64,000 nt of DNA from Pasteurella bettyae CCUG 2042 (GCF_000262245.1 NZ_AJSX01000019.1:40906-104905), one strand, 5' to 3'. Shown: positions 50,790-61,392, numbered from the stretch's first letter. Numbers and translations: made by a program. Notes: a model not told the origin generated them from the sequence alone.

Positions 50790-51557
50790 TTATTTCTGGG
50801 CGACAATCATAAACATAGGGGTAGAACAATAATTGATTTTTTCAATATCATCCCAGAGTCTTTCCCCTATTTTTGTATCAACGACAAATTGACTAAATCC
50901 GATATTCAATAACTGCTGCAAATCCCAATGAGGGCGAAGTTGGCGACTTAAAGGTAATTGGCGAGCAATAGCTTCCATTGCATGGGTATCTGTATTCTCA
51001 TAATGATCCTCAATTTGTCTTTTTGCTGTATTCGCTCTATCTTGCTCAAAAGCCTTACGACGCTGTTCATCATATAAATAGAGATACCAATTCGCATCAA
51101 AATTAATAAGGCGTCCATTAGGCTTTAATACACGAAACCATTCTTGGTAAGCTTGCTCTGGATGTTGCAAATTCCATGTAACATTTCTCGTAACAATAAC
51201 ATCAAAGCTCTCATCAGCAAAAGGAAGTTGATGCACATCACCTTGCACAAAATCAATATTCACATTGGCTTGTTGTGCGTTCTGTTTAGCTTGTTCAAGC
51301 ATATTATGGGTTGCATCAATCCCTGTTACTTGAAATCCTGCCTTTGCCATCAAAATCGCAAAAAAGCCTGGACCCATTCCAACATCTAAAACTTTAGAAG
51401 CCCCCTGAGGAACATGACCAAGAAGCGTTTTTTTCCATTTATCTCGTTTAATACTTTGTAATTCTTGTTGATTATGTTGGCTATAATCTTTTGCACGATT
51501 ATCCCAATAGTTAGTCACATTATCTAATAAGCTATTTTGATTTAAATTTAACAACAC
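50790..51557 (-). CDS. Class I SAM-dependent methyltransferase in the nik operon
   Basis: A 255-residue methyltransferase: SAM loop KVLDVGMGPGFFAILMAKAG (about 60-79), acidic end of strand 2 in VTGIDATHNMLEQAK, and motif FADESFDVIVTRNVTW. The start is a GTG at 51557. It is the first gene after the MerR-type promoter and 41 nt before nikA, so it belongs to the nickel operon. Its substrate is unknown; a role in making or altering a nickel chelator is inference only. Confidence 0.85.
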   Translation of the reverse strand: MLLNLNQNSLLDNVTNYWDNRAKDYSQHNQQELQSIKRDKWKKTLLGHVPQGASKVLDVGMGPGFFAILMAKAGFQVTGIDATHNMLEQAKQNAQQANVNIDFVQGDVHQLPFADESFDVIVTRNVTWNLQHPEQAYQEWFRVLKPNGRLINFDANWYLYLYDEQRRKAFEQDRANTAKRQIEDHYENTDTHAMEAIARQLPLSRQLRPHWDLQQLLNIGFSQFVVDTKIGERLWDDIEKINYCSTPMFMIVAQK

Positions 51558-51590
51558 ATTAATTCTCTAATATTCGTTTCATTGCAAATT

Positions 51591-51621
51591 ATGATAAACT
51601 ATAAAGTAACTTTATGGTCAA
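51591..51621 (-). promoter_or_regulatory. MerR-type promoter/operator of the methyltransferase-nikABCDE operon
   Basis: On the minus strand: -35 TTGACC (complement of 51616-51621), a 19-nt spacer, -10 TATCAT (complement of 51591-51596). The spacer contains the perfect dyad ATAAAGT-T-ACTTTAT (51601-51615). An overlong 19-bp spacer with a central palindrome is the hallmark of promoters activated by MerR-family metal sensors. Confidence 0.88.
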
Positions 51622-51652
51622 GTGTTTTTTCTAATAAAATCAAAGGATAAAA

Positions 51653-52066
51653 ATGAGAATCAGTCAACTTGCAAAAGCCGTAGGATGTACTAACGAAACT
51701 ATTCGATTTTATGAACAGAGAGGCCTATTGCCCAAACCTAAACGCACTCCCAGTAATTTCCGTATCTATACATCCGAACACCTACAACGTCTTTGTTTTA
51801 TTTGTTATTGTCGTAACCTAGACATTTCATTGTCAGAAATTAAAATGTTACTAAATCTTGAAAATGGATCTGAAAAGCAAGTTCAAGAAGTCAATCAATT
51901 GCTTGATAAACATATTCGTGATGTTGCTAAACGCTTACACGAACTAGACCACTTACGCATGGAATTAATTAAATTAAAACAAAAATGCAGTGAGATGACA
52001 GGCACCGATGTAATGCAAAATATCTTTAATACTGAGAATATTCGTTTCCGTAAAATAAACACTTGA
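51653..52066 (+). CDS. MerR-family metal-responsive regulator (NimR-like)
   Basis: A 137-residue protein with an N-terminal winged helix MRISQLAKAVGCTNETIRFY and EQRGLLPKPKRTPSNFRIY, a long dimerisation helix (VQEVNQLLDKHIRDVAKRL) and a C-terminal part with Cys (LKQKCSEM). It belongs to the CadR/PbrR/ZntR side of the MerR family. It is divergent from the nik operon across the MerR operator, so Ni2+ is its probable effector. This resembles H. influenzae NimR, a nickel-responsive MerR protein that controls a nickel transporter, but identity with NimR needs alignment. Confidence 0.82.
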   Translation: MRISQLAKAVGCTNETIRFYEQRGLLPKPKRTPSNFRIYTSEHLQRLCFICYCRNLDISLSEIKMLLNLENGSEKQVQEVNQLLDKHIRDVAKRLHELDHLRMELIKLKQKCSEMTGTDVMQNIFNTENIRFRKINT

Positions 52067-52091
52067 GCTAATTTTTCGAGAAGTGTATAAT
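52063..52091 (+). promoter_or_regulatory. rpsF operon promoter
   Basis: TTGAGC (52063-52068), a 17-nt spacer, TATAAT (52086-52091). The leader to ATG 52188 contains GCAGATTGGTGACTG and a CCG-bearing hairpin region that could be the S6:S18 autoregulatory site known in many bacteria, but I cannot prove the fold. Confidence 0.75.
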
Positions 52092-52187
52092 TCGCTCCTT
52101 GCAGTCACATTTAATTTTCGTTCCTTGCTTCCGCAGATTGGTGACTGATCTAACAGTCGGAGGCTGATTAACCCGTAAGGAGCAGTA

Positions 52188-52565
52188 ATGCGTCACTACG
52201 AAATCGTGTTTATGGTTCACCCGGACCAAAGCGAACAAGTACCAGGCATGATTGAACGTTATACAGGTTCTGTAAAAGAAGCTGGCGGTCAAATTCATCG
52301 CTTAGAAGATTGGGGTCGCCGTCAATTAGCATACCCAATTAATAAATTACACAAAGCACATTATGTGCTTATGAATGTAGAAGCGCCTCAAGAAGTCATC
52401 GACGAGCTAGAAACAACTTTCCGTTACAATGATGCAATTCTTCGTAACGTAATTATTCGTACTAAGCACGCCGTAACAGAAGCGTCCCCAATGGTTAAAG
52501 CGAAAGACGAACGTCGCGCTTCAGCTGAAGTTGAAAACAACGATTTTGAGGATGCTGAAGAGTAA
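52188..52565 (+). CDS. rpsF: 30S ribosomal protein S6
   Basis: S6 (125 aa): [20 protein letters not shown] at the start, [12 protein letters not shown] in the middle, and an acidic tail (NNDFEDAEE), a form modified by RimK in E. coli. TAAGGAG precedes the ATG. It is the first gene of rpsF-priB-rpsR-rplI. Confidence 0.97.
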   Translation: MRHYEIVFMVHPDQSEQVPGMIERYTGSVKEAGGQIHRLEDWGRRQLAYPINKLHKAHYVLMNVEAPQEVIDELETTFRYNDAILRNVIIRTKHAVTEASPMVKAKDERRASAEVENNDFEDAEE

Positions 52566-52875
52566 TTTGAAAATTGATAATCGTTTATCCATAGTTGGAG
52601 TTGTATCTGGCCAACCTAAACGAAGCAAAAGCCCTAATGGAATTGAACATTGCCGAATTTGTTTAGAACACCGTTCTGAGCAAGTTGAAGCAGGATTAGC
52701 TCGCCAAGCATGGTGTAAAATTTCCGTTCAATTTAGTGGCAATCAATTAATCCAAAAAACTCAAAGCATTACGGTCGGTAGTAAACTGTTAGTGGTTGGT
52801 TTCATTACCACTCATAAAACAGCAAATGGCTTAAGCCAATTGGTTTTACATGCCGAACATATCGAATATTTATAG
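52552..52875 (+). CDS. priB: Primosomal replication protein N (PriB)
   Basis: PriB (107 aa), a single-stranded-DNA-binding OB-fold protein for replication restart. The start ATG 52552 gives [18 protein letters not shown], the form known in H. influenzae, and overlaps the end of rpsF by 14 bp. Further family sequence: [34 protein letters not shown]. Confidence 0.93.
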   Translation: MLKSNLKIDNRLSIVGVVSGQPKRSKSPNGIEHCRICLEHRSEQVEAGLARQAWCKISVQFSGNQLIQKTQSITVGSKLLVVGFITTHKTANGLSQLVLHAEHIEYL

Positions 52876-52880
52876 ATTAG

Positions 52881-53120
<240 letters not shown>

Positions 53121-53139
53121 TTAATAGAGGATAACGGTA

Positions 53140-53589
53140 ATGCAAGTAATTCTTTTAGATAAAATTGTTCACTTAGGTAATGTTGGTGAACAAGTTAATG
53201 TTAAATCAGGCTTTGCTCGTAACTTCTTAATCCCACAAGGTAAAGCGGTTATGGCAACTAAAGCTAACATTGAACACTTCGAAGCACGTCGTGCAGAAAT
53301 CGAAGCTAAAGTTGCAGCTGAATTAGCAGCAGCACAAGCTCGTGCAGCACAAATTTCAGCATTAGAAACTGTAACTATCGCTTCTAAAGCTGGTGACGAA
53401 GGTCGTTTATTCGGTTCTATCACTACTCGTGAAATCGCTGAAGCTATTAAAGCAGCTGGTGTTGAAGTTGCGAAAAGTGAAGTTCGTTTATCAACAGGCC
53501 CAATTCGTACATTAGGTGAGCATGAAGTTAAATTCCAACTTCACGGTGAAGTATTCACTTCATTAAATGTGAATGTTGTTGCTGAATAA
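53140..53589 (+). CDS. rplI: 50S ribosomal protein L9
   Basis: L9 (149 aa): [20 protein letters not shown] at the start with NFLIPQGKA, a long connecting helix rich in Ala/Glu, and the C-terminal domain [16 protein letters not shown]. It is the last gene of the operon before a terminator. Confidence 0.98.
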   Translation: MQVILLDKIVHLGNVGEQVNVKSGFARNFLIPQGKAVMATKANIEHFEARRAEIEAKVAAELAAAQARAAQISALETVTIASKAGDEGRLFGSITTREIAEAIKAAGVEVAKSEVRLSTGPIRTLGEHEVKFQLHGEVFTSLNVNVVAE

Positions 53590-53608
53590 TATCAAGTCAC
53601 TTGATATG

Positions 53609-53638
53609 AAAACCCAGCTTACCGGCTGGGTTTTTTAT
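53609..53638 (+). terminator. rplI terminator
   Basis: AAAACCCAGC (53609-53618) / GCTGGGTTTT (53625-53634), then TT. Confidence 0.9.
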
Positions 53639-53773
53639 TGTAAACAATGAGATAGGATATTTAAGAAACCTTTCTACTTTCCAAAGATAACCATTTCTTT
53701 CCTTGCTTTCAGCCCCTCACAATGTCAAACTAACTATGATTAATAATCACTATCCGCTAACGAGGAAAAGATT

Positions 53774-56176
53774 ATGATAAAAAAAATCAAAAATCAGACC
53801 GCACTTTTAGATCCTAATTATCAACAAGAATCAGAAAAATATGATAATCCAGTGCCAAGTCGTGAGTTTATCCTACAGACTATCCGTCAGCATAATGCAC
53901 CGATGTCTCGAGAAGAAATTTTGAAAGCCTTTGCTATTCGAGATGAAGAACGTTCCGAAGGTATACGTCGTCGTTTACGAGCAATGGAAAATGATGGTCA
54001 GCTTGTTTTTAATAAACGTCGTTGTTATGTACTACCTGAAAAATTAGATTTACTGAAAGGAACGGTCATTGGACATCGTGATGGCTATGGTTTTCTTCAA
54101 GTAGAAGACGCTAAAGAAGATTTATTTATTCCTAATACACAAATGCAACGTGTAATGCATGGCGACTATGTACTTGCTCAACCAGGTCAGCTTGACCGTA
54201 AAGGTCGCCGTGAAGTGCGTATTGTTCGTGTCCTAGAAGGACGTAAAAAACAAATTGTCGGTCGTTTCTTCCTTGAAGAAGGGATCGGCTATGTGGTACC
54301 TGATGATAGCCGTATTAATCGTGATATTTTAATTCCCAATGAAAGCCGAAAAGGTGCTCGTATGGGACAAGTTGTCGTGGTTGAGCTTAAACCTCGTACG
54401 GCGAGTTTCAGCCAAGCAGTTGGAGTAATCACTGAAATTCTTGGTGATAATATGGCAAAAGGTATGGAAGTAGAAATTGCTCTCCGTAATCATGAAATTC
54501 CCCATACTTTTCCAGCAGCCGTAGAAAAACAAATTAAAAAATTTACAGAAGAAATTCCTGAAGAAGCAACTGTCGGTCGTGTAGATTTACGAAAATTACC
54601 TTTGGTCACTATTGATGGTGAAGATGCCCGAGATTTTGATGATGCTGTTTACTGTCAGCGTGAAGATGGTGGTTGGCGTTTATGGGTAGCTATTGCCGAT
54701 GTAAGTTACTATGTGCGCCTACGTACAGCATTAGATATTGAAGCGCATAATCGAGGTAATTCTGTATATTTTCCAAATCGTGTGGTACCAATGTTGCCAG
54801 AAGTACTTTCTAATGGTTTATGTTCGCTTAATCCACAGGTTGATCGCTTATGTATGGTCTGTGAAATATCGATTTCAGATAAAGGAGAACAAAAAAGCTA
54901 TCAATTCTACGAAGCCGTAATGAATTCTCATGCTCGTCTTACTTATACTAAAGTGGCTCGTATTTTAGAAGGTGATGAAGAGCTTAGTAAACGTTATGCA
55001 GAACTTGTACCTGACTTGAAAGAATTGCACAATATGTACAAATCCTTGGTACAAGCACGCCATCAACGTGGCGCCATTGACTTTGAAACGATTGAAAGTA
55101 AATTTATTTTTAATGAATTAGGTCGTATCGAAAGTATTGAGCAAGTAGAGCGCAACGATGCTCACAAAATCATTGAAGAATGTATGATTATGGCAAATAT
55201 TGCGGCAGCGAACTTTATGGAACGCCATCAAGAACCCGCACTATTTCGTATTCATGCAGGGCCAAGCGAAGAAAAATTGGTATCATTCCGTAGTTTTCTT
55301 GCTGAATGCGGACTAAGTCTAGAAGGTGGATTAAAGCCAACCACTAAAGACTATGCAAAATTACTTGAAGAAGTGAAAGAACGTCCAGATCATGAATTAA
55401 TTCAAACGATGTTGCTACGATCTTTGAGTCAAGCTATGTATAATGCGGACAATATTGGTCACTTTGGTTTAGCTCTCGAAGAATATGCCCATTTTACCTC
55501 ACCAATTCGTCGCTATCCCGATTTAACTTTACACCGCAGCATTAAATATCTATTAGCTAAAGAGCAAGGTTTTAAACGTAAAACTACAGACACGGGTGGT
55601 TATCATTATAGTTTAGAGGAAATGGACTTATTGGGCGATCATTGTTCTATGACAGAACGCCGTGCTGATGATGCAACTCGTGAAGTGGCTGATTGGTTAA
55701 AATGTGAATATATGCAAGATCATGTAGGCGATGAATTTGAAGGTATTATTTCGTCAGTCACAGGTTTTGGCTTCTTCGTACGCTTAAAAGATTTGTTTAT
55801 TGATGGTTTAGTACATATTTCTACCCTAGAAAATGACTACTATCGTTATGATGTCTCAGGTCAACGTTTATTAGGTGAAAATAGTGGTACAGTGTATCGC
55901 ATTGGTGATGTAATTAAAGTTCGCGTTGAAGCGGTGAGCCTTGAACAACGTCAAATTGACTTTGCTTTAGTTTCCAGTGCACGTAAGCCTCGTAGAGAAG
56001 GTAAAACAGCCAAAGATAATGCAAAAAAATCCATGCGCTATGCAGAAAGCTATGAGAAACAACGTAAAAAAGCACAAGCACCCCGTAAAGGAAAAGCTAA
56101 AAGTGCGGTTAAAAAATCAAAAAAATTGGTAAATAAAAAAGCCGATAAAAAATCCACAACAAAAAAGAGAAAATAA
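53774..56176 (+). CDS. rnr: Ribonuclease R
   Basis: RNase R (800 aa), a 3'-5' exonuclease for structured RNA. It has an N-terminal winged helix, cold-shock domains ([18 protein letters not shown]), the RNB catalytic domain with [17 protein letters not shown] (metal-binding aspartates, about 280-296) and [16 protein letters not shown], an S1 domain ([20 protein letters not shown]) and a Lys-rich tail from about 740. A Hin-type USS core lies at each end (near 53797 and 56100). The gap to rlmB is 3 nt. Confidence 0.97.
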   Translation: MIKKIKNQTALLDPNYQQESEKYDNPVPSREFILQTIRQHNAPMSREEILKAFAIRDEERSEGIRRRLRAMENDGQLVFNKRRCYVLPEKLDLLKGTVIGHRDGYGFLQVEDAKEDLFIPNTQMQRVMHGDYVLAQPGQLDRKGRREVRIVRVLEGRKKQIVGRFFLEEGIGYVVPDDSRINRDILIPNESRKGARMGQVVVVELKPRTASFSQAVGVITEILGDNMAKGMEVEIALRNHEIPHTFPAAVEKQIKKFTEEIPEEATVGRVDLRKLPLVTIDGEDARDFDDAVYCQREDGGWRLWVAIADVSYYVRLRTALDIEAHNRGNSVYFPNRVVPMLPEVLSNGLCSLNPQVDRLCMVCEISISDKGEQKSYQFYEAVMNSHARLTYTKVARILEGDEELSKRYAELVPDLKELHNMYKSLVQARHQRGAIDFETIESKFIFNELGRIESIEQVERNDAHKIIEECMIMANIAAANFMERHQEPALFRIHAGPSEEKLVSFRSFLAECGLSLEGGLKPTTKDYAKLLEEVKERPDHELIQTMLLRSLSQAMYNADNIGHFGLALEEYAHFTSPIRRYPDLTLHRSIKYLLAKEQGFKRKTTDTGGYHYSLEEMDLLGDHCSMTERRADDATREVADWLKCEYMQDHVGDEFEGIISSVTGFGFFVRLKDLFIDGLVHISTLENDYYRYDVSGQRLLGENSGTVYRIGDVIKVRVEAVSLEQRQIDFALVSSARKPRREGKTAKDNAKKSMRYAESYEKQRKKAQAPRKGKAKSAVKKSKKLVNKKADKKSTTKKRK

Positions 56177-56179
56177 TTC

Positions 56180-56917
56180 ATGTCTGAAAATATTTATGGC
56201 ATCCATGCAGTAAATTCATTTTTAACCACTGCCCCTGAACGCATTATTGAAGTATTTGTGCTTAAAGGTCGTGAAGATAAACGCTTGCAACCATTATTAA
56301 AAGAATTACACAATTTGGGTATTTCTGTACAATTCCTTAATCGCCAAACTTTAGATAACAAAGCCAATGGTGAGGTTCATCAAGGTATCATTGCACGTGT
56401 ACAACCAGCAAAGGAAATGAATGAGCATGATCTAGATAAGATCTTAGCCAATCAAAAAAATCCCTTAGTATTAATCTTAGATGGAATTACCGATCCGCAC
56501 AACCTTGGTGCCATATTACGTACAGCAGATGCTGCTGGCGTATGTGCGGTTATCGTGCCTAAAGATAAATCAGCACAGCTAACTGCTATTGCTCGTAAAG
56601 TAGCTTGCGGTGCAGCCGAAGTTGTTCCACTTATTCGAGTGACTAATCTTTCTCGAACTATCCGTGATTTACAACAAAATCATAATATTTGGGTTGTAGG
56701 TACTGCTGGCGAAGCAACAGAAACACTTTATCAAACAAAACTTACGGGGCCACTTGCTTTAGTAATGGGAGCTGAAGGTGAAGGCATGCGTCGTTTAACT
56801 CGTGAACATTGTGATCAACTTATTAGTATTCCAATGGCAGGATCGGTATCTTCACTTAATGTCTCAGTTGCTACTGGGGTATGTTTATTCGAAATAGTAA
56901 GACAAAATATCGCCTAA
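56180..56917 (+). CDS. rlmB: 23S rRNA (guanosine-2'-O-)-methyltransferase RlmB
   Basis: RlmB (245 aa), a SPOUT methyltransferase that modifies G2251 of 23S rRNA. N-terminal substrate-binding part [15 protein letters not shown]; knot motifs [40 protein letters not shown] and [20 protein letters not shown]. It is coupled to rnr. Confidence 0.97.
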   Translation: MSENIYGIHAVNSFLTTAPERIIEVFVLKGREDKRLQPLLKELHNLGISVQFLNRQTLDNKANGEVHQGIIARVQPAKEMNEHDLDKILANQKNPLVLILDGITDPHNLGAILRTADAAGVCAVIVPKDKSAQLTAIARKVACGAAEVVPLIRVTNLSRTIRDLQQNHNIWVVGTAGEATETLYQTKLTGPLALVMGAEGEGMRRLTREHCDQLISIPMAGSVSSLNVSVATGVCLFEIVRQNIA

Positions 56918-56938
56918 AAGATCTCTCAGAGTGATGCT

Positions 56939-56967
56939 AATGGGATGATTATTGTTAACATCCCATT
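56939..56967 (+). terminator. Hairpin after rlmB
   Basis: AATGGGATG (56939-56947) pairs with CATCCCATT (56959-56967), 21 nt after the stop; no T run follows at once. Confidence 0.5.
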
Positions 56968-56987
56968 AAGTCAAATAATAAAATTTT

Positions 56988-57047
56988 TGTGATAATCTTC
57001 ACATTTCTAATATGTCATCCGTGACAATGGAAAACCATATTTATATT
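56988..57047 (+). promoter_or_regulatory. CRP site and promoter of the tna operon
   Basis: TGTGA-TAATCT-TCACA (56988-57003) is a perfect consensus CRP site. TATATT (57042-57047) fits a -10 box that would put the CRP centre near -60, the class I arrangement also used by E. coli tna. Confidence 0.85.
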
Positions 57048-57124
57048 ATTCAGAATGTTGTAATCTATAAGCGAGAGAACTAAGTTACTCTCATCATATT
57101 AAATGCTAAGCTGAGGATTATCGC

Positions 57125-57202
57125 ATGCTCATAATACTTTCACCAAACCAGGCCTGGGTATTATCCGACCCTAAAATTTCCTTTTTCTTTCCCATAAAAT
57201 AA
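57125..57202 (+). CDS. tnaC: Tryptophanase leader peptide TnaC
   Basis: A 25-codon ORF (ATG 57125, TAA 57200) with GAGG upstream. It contains SPNQAWVLSDPKISF: Trp11, Asp15 and Pro23 keep exactly the spacing of the stalling residues Trp12, Asp16 and Pro24 of E. coli TnaC. The peptide runs two residues (Ile, Lys) past the Pro, whereas E. coli TnaC ends at it. The pyrimidine-rich 57203-57300 leader could act as the Rho-binding site that is masked when the ribosome stalls on free tryptophan. Confidence 0.88.
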   Translation: MLIILSPNQAWVLSDPKISFFFPIK

Positions 57203-57310
57203 TACACTCTTCTCTTTCTTACCTAATTTCATACATTATTTCTTTGAAATAACGTAACGTGTTTTTATCGCATTTTATAATTGCTCGCCCAATTATATAA
57301 GGATTTTATT

Positions 57311-58726
57311 ATGGAAAATTTTAAACATTTACCTGAACCATTCCGTATTCGAGTCATTGAACCAGTAAGAAGAACCACACGTGAATACCGTGAACAAGCT
57401 ATTATTAAAGCGGGGATGAATCCATTCTTACTAGATAGTGACGATATTTTTATTGATTTATTAACAGATAGTGGAACAGGTGCTGTGACACAAAATATGC
57501 AAGCAGCCATGTTAAGAGGAGATGAAGCTTATAGTGGTAGCCGCAGTTATTATGCACTTGCAAATGCGGTGAAAGAAATCTTTGGCTACGAATATACCAT
57601 TCCAACACACCAAGGACGTGGAGCTGAACAAATCTATATTCCTGTGTTAATTAAAAAACGTGAACAAGAAAAAGGTTTAGATCGTAGCAAAATGGTCGTT
57701 TTTTCAAATTACTTCTTTGATACTACACAGGGTCATAGTCAATTAAATGGTGCTACAGTTCGTAATACTTATATCAAGGAAGCCTTTGATACAGCTGTCA
57801 ATTATGACTTTAAAGGCAATTTTGACTTAGAAAAATTAGAACAGGGGATTTTAGAAGTAGGTCCCCAAAATGTGCCTTATATTGTCTGTACCATTACTTG
57901 TAACTCCGCAGGTGGACAACCTGTTTCTATTGCAAACATGAAAGCCATGTATGCTATTGCTCGTAAATATGATATTCCCGTGGTTATGGATTCTGCTCGC
58001 TTTGCTGAAAATGCTTATTTTATTCAACAACGTGAGGCTGAGTATAAAGACTGGACAATTGAACAAATTACTTATGAAAGTTATCGTTATGCTGATGCAT
58101 TAGCAATGTCCGCTAAAAAAGATGCTATGGTACCAATGGGAGGATTACTCTGCTTCAAAGATAGTGCAATGGAAGACGTTTATAACGAATGTAGAACCTT
58201 GTGTGTTGTTCAAGAAGGCTTCCCGACCTATGGTGGATTAGAAGGTGGAGCGATGGAACGTCTAGCAGTGGGATTACATGATGGGTTACGTCAAGATTGG
58301 CTCGCCTATCGGATTAATCAAATTGAATATTTAGTTAATGGATTAGAAGAAATCGGTGTCATTTGTCAACAACCTGGAGGACACGCTGCCTTTGTTGATG
58401 CAGGTAAATTATTACCCCACATTCCCGCAGAACAATTTCCAGCTCAAGCTTTAGCTTGTGAGCTTTATAAAGTCGCAGGTATTCGAGCTGTTGAGATTGG
58501 TTCATTCTTATTGGGAAGAGATCCAAAAACAGGTAAACAGTTGCCTTGCCCAGCAGAATTATTACGCTTAACCATTCCTCGAGCAACTTATACACAAACT
58601 CATATGGATTTCATTATTGAGGCATTTAAACAAGTGAAAGAAAATGCAGTGAATATTAAAGGGTTAACCTTTACTTATGAACCAAAAGTCCTGCGTCATT
58701 TCACGGCACGTTTAAAAGAAGTCTAG
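57311..58726 (+). CDS. tnaA: Tryptophanase
   Basis: TnaA (471 aa, same as E. coli) splits tryptophan into indole, pyruvate and ammonia. The start ATG 57311 (AGGA upstream) gives [20 protein letters not shown]. The PLP lysine is in [12 protein letters not shown] (about 268-279), with [14 protein letters not shown] upstream. It is regulated through tnaC and CRP. Its presence predicts an indole-positive strain. Confidence 0.97.
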   Translation: MENFKHLPEPFRIRVIEPVRRTTREYREQAIIKAGMNPFLLDSDDIFIDLLTDSGTGAVTQNMQAAMLRGDEAYSGSRSYYALANAVKEIFGYEYTIPTHQGRGAEQIYIPVLIKKREQEKGLDRSKMVVFSNYFFDTTQGHSQLNGATVRNTYIKEAFDTAVNYDFKGNFDLEKLEQGILEVGPQNVPYIVCTITCNSAGGQPVSIANMKAMYAIARKYDIPVVMDSARFAENAYFIQQREAEYKDWTIEQITYESYRYADALAMSAKKDAMVPMGGLLCFKDSAMEDVYNECRTLCVVQEGFPTYGGLEGGAMERLAVGLHDGLRQDWLAYRINQIEYLVNGLEEIGVICQQPGGHAAFVDAGKLLPHIPAEQFPAQALACELYKVAGIRAVEIGSFLLGRDPKTGKQLPCPAELLRLTIPRATYTQTHMDFIIEAFKQVKENAVNIKGLTFTYEPKVLRHFTARLKEV

Positions 58727-58733
58727 TAAAATC

Positions 58734-58766
58734 AACCGCATATTATCTTAATGTGCGGTTTCTTTT
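58734..58766 (+). terminator. Hairpin between tnaA and tnaB
   Basis: AACCGCA (58734-58740) / TGCGGTT (58754-58760), then TCTTTTT. It could reduce tnaB expression relative to tnaA. Confidence 0.65.
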
Positions 58767-58810
58767 TATCAAATTTCACATCAATATTCTATATTGATAA
58801 GGGTCTTATT

Positions 58811-60043
58811 ATGCACAAGAAACCTTCTATATTTGGTGGAGCCTGCATTATTGCTAGCGTATGTGTTGGTGCTGGAATGTTAGGTTTACCTTCTTCTGGC
58901 GCTGGTGCTTGGACAATATGGTCTGTAATAACCATTTGTTTCACCATGGGAATAATGACTATTTCAGGTTGGCTACTATTAGAATCTTATAAACATTTTT
59001 ATATCCGAGCGTCATTCAGTACCGTAACAAAAGCATTATTAGGCAATCAAATTAATTTTCTCAATAATCTTGCAGTTTACTTCGTTGGTGGAATTTTACT
59101 TTATGCCTACATCACAGCATCAGGCAGTATACTTGATAATTTAATGAAGCCTTTTATTGATTTAGGTGTATCAGGAAGTCGCTTATGGTCTGTCGTTTTT
59201 GTATTCGTTTTTTCCTATTTTGTCTGGCATTCAACACGTATTGTTGATCGTATTTCTGTCTTATTAATTATTTTTATGTCTCTATCTTTTATTTTTAGTA
59301 CTTATGGATTAGCTACAAATATTGATTTAACCATATTATTTGATTAACAAGGTACAGAAACTAATTATGCACAATATGCTATAGGTATGCTCCCTGTTGC
59401 ATTAACCTCGTTTGGTTATCATCATTCAGTAGCAACAATGCGAGCTTATTATGGTGAAGAAAGAAAAGCAAAATATGCCATACTATTAGGTACTATCATT
59501 GCCTTAGCCCTCTATTTACTTTGGATCTTAAGTATTTTTGGTAATTTACCACGTAATCACTTTTCGTCTATTATTGCCCATGATGGAAATCTTGATATTT
59601 TACTAAATACATTAAGTAATATCTGCAGTAACGAAGTCAAACAAGCGATTCATGCCTTCTCTATTGCTGCAATTTTATCTTCATTCATTGGTGTAGGTTT
59701 AGGATTATTTGCCTTTCTTGCTGATTTTTTCAAATTCGATAATAGCAAATTAGGGCGTACAAAATCTTGGGCTGTCACTTTTTTACCCCCGCTCTGCTTA
59801 TCCTTACTTTTCCCTCTTGGTTTCTTAAAAGCCATTGGTTATGCAGGTGCGGTAGCAACAATTTGGGCTTGTATTATTCCAGCCGTGCTTGCTTATAAAT
59901 CAAGAAAAATGCCAAAAGGAAATGAAGGATTCATCGTTGGGGGAGGAACTGCAATGCTGGTAATAGTTATTCTCTTTGGCATATGTACTGCCATTTTCCA
60001 CTTTCTCGCAATGAATGGAGGGTTGCCAACATTTAAAGGATGA
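58811..60043 (+). pseudogene. tnaB: tnaB tryptophan permease, interrupted by an in-frame TAA
   Basis: One frame of 411 codons from ATG 58811 to 60043 reads a TnaB/Mtr-type aromatic amino acid permease (HAAAP family): GGACIIASVCVGAGMLGLPS near the start and LPVALTSFGYHHSVATMRAY after the break. The only defect is TAA at 59345-59347 (codon 179) between LTILFD and QGTETNYAQY. There is no frameshift. A single substitution from a Gln, Glu or Lys codon would suffice. Without it, 410 aa would match the family length (415). Its place after tnaA supports the tnaB name. Confidence 0.88.
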
Positions 60044-60209
60044 TTAAAACTAATGTAGTCTAATAAAAACAAGCTATTTTTAGCATCAGTATTCAGTCAT
60101 TCTCTTCATCATGCCTTTAATCTAAAATTAAAGGCATACATTCATCTTGATGATCATATTTATATATCTGCGAATACTAAAATTTTTTAAAATTCTACCG
60201 CACTTTGCT

Positions 60210-60779
60210 CTAAACACTTATTATGTCATACAATGGCACATCCCAGCTTTCAATAGGTAATTCATCTACTTGCTGACAAGCATAGGCTAGCCCAACGGGA
60301 AGAAAATTCTTTTGCTGCCAATGTTGTAAGGTTCTATCATAAAAACCACCGCCCATACCAAGGCGATTAGCATACTTATCAAAAGCAACAAGAGGAGTAA
60401 AAATAATATCTAAATCATCTATAGGTATCACATCATTTACATTTAATACAGGTTCTGAAATACCCATTTTATTCCTTTTCATTAAACTATCGGGGCGATA
60501 ATTGATAAATAATAAATGGCCTTTAGTAAATGGATGTAAAAGAGGAACATAAACCTTTTTACCTTGTTGCCATAAACTCTCAATTAATAATTTTGTCGAA
60601 ACTTCACCATCAAAGGACAAAAATAAAGCAATATTATGTGCTTTTCTTTTTGCCACCAAGGATAAGGCTTTTTGAGTAATTAATTGCTCGGCTTGAGCTT
60701 GTTCAAGTGCGGTAAGATTTTGTCTCTTTTTTCGTATTTGTAAACGAATTGCTTGACGATGTTGGGAAATGCTCTTCAT
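60210..60779 (-). CDS. ygfA: 5-formyltetrahydrofolate cyclo-ligase family protein
   Basis: A 189-residue protein starting MKSISQHRQAIRLQIRKKRQ at ATG 60779, inside the gap left by 6S RNA; the longer frame from 60848 would run through the RNA gene. Family motifs are RNKMGISEP, FTPLVAFDKYANRLGMGGGFYDR and PVGLAYACQQVDELP. It converts 5-formyl-THF to methenyl-THF. It lies downstream of ssrS, as in E. coli. Uptake cores lie in and just after it. Confidence 0.93.
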   Translation of the reverse strand: MKSISQHRQAIRLQIRKKRQNLTALEQAQAEQLITQKALSLVAKRKAHNIALFLSFDGEVSTKLLIESLWQQGKKVYVPLLHPFTKGHLLFINYRPDSLMKRNKMGISEPVLNVNDVIPIDDLDIIFTPLVAFDKYANRLGMGGGFYDRTLQHWQQKNFLPVGLAYACQQVDELPIESWDVPLYDIISV

Positions 60780-60799
60780 AAATATAAAAGAGTAAAAAG

Positions 60800-60993
60800 A
60801 ACCCGAGATGCCGTTGTGGGTGGTCGGTCCTTGAACCCGACGGTTCAAGGGAATCAGTTGTAATTGTTTTCAGGTTTCCTACATCAGGATCCTAAGATCA
60901 AGGTAAGCATACACACCAACAATAGAGAACCAATTCGAAATATATAAGTATCGGCTCAGGGACGTAACCCGCTGTCGAACATCTCAGGAAGTC
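60800..60993 (-). ncRNA. ssrS: 6S RNA
   Basis: The minus strand reads a 6S RNA: 5' part CTGAGATGTTCG and GTCCCTGAGCCGATA, 3' part CCTTGAACCGTCGGGTTCAAGG and CGGCATCTCGG, matching the E. coli ends that pair with each other. It mimics an open promoter and binds sigma-70 RNA polymerase in stationary phase. It stands between zapA and ygfA, the conserved arrangement. The ends are estimated to a few bases. Confidence 0.92.
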
Positions 60994-61068
60994 TTTATAA
61001 GTATACTAACGTAAATTCTTTTTTTTGACTAGTCCTTATTTACTGAGAACAGTTTAACTAGTCGAGTT

Positions 61069-61392
61069 TTAACCAATCTCATAGGAGCTAGTTTGCATTG
61101 GGGTTAACATTGCAATACGCTCTAATGAATGGGTTAATTGCTCAATTTGGTTTTGTAAAACTTTTTCTGTGTTATGTGTTTTTTGCTGTTCTTGCAACAA
61201 TTCAAAACTTAAATTTAAAGCAACAATCGCCAAGGCTTTTTCTACTTGTAAAATACCTGTCCGTTCTTTCATTTCACTTACACGAGCATCTAGAATTTTT
61301 GCTGCTTCACGCAATGAATCATGCTGTTCTTCAGGACAATTTAAACGTAACACTTGACCTAAGAAATTAACTTCAATCGTTTTTGATGACAT
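61069..61392 (-). CDS. zapA: Cell division protein ZapA
   Basis: ZapA (107 aa) bundles FtsZ filaments. N-terminal globular part TIEVNFLGQVLRLNCPEEQ, then LREAAKILDARVSEMKERTG and a C-terminal coiled coil (about 60-98). It is divergent from ygfB and upstream of ssrS, as in E. coli. Confidence 0.95.
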   Translation of the reverse strand: MSSKTIEVNFLGQVLRLNCPEEQHDSLREAAKILDARVSEMKERTGILQVEKALAIVALNLSFELLQEQQKTHNTEKVLQNQIEQLTHSLERIAMLTPMQTSSYEIG

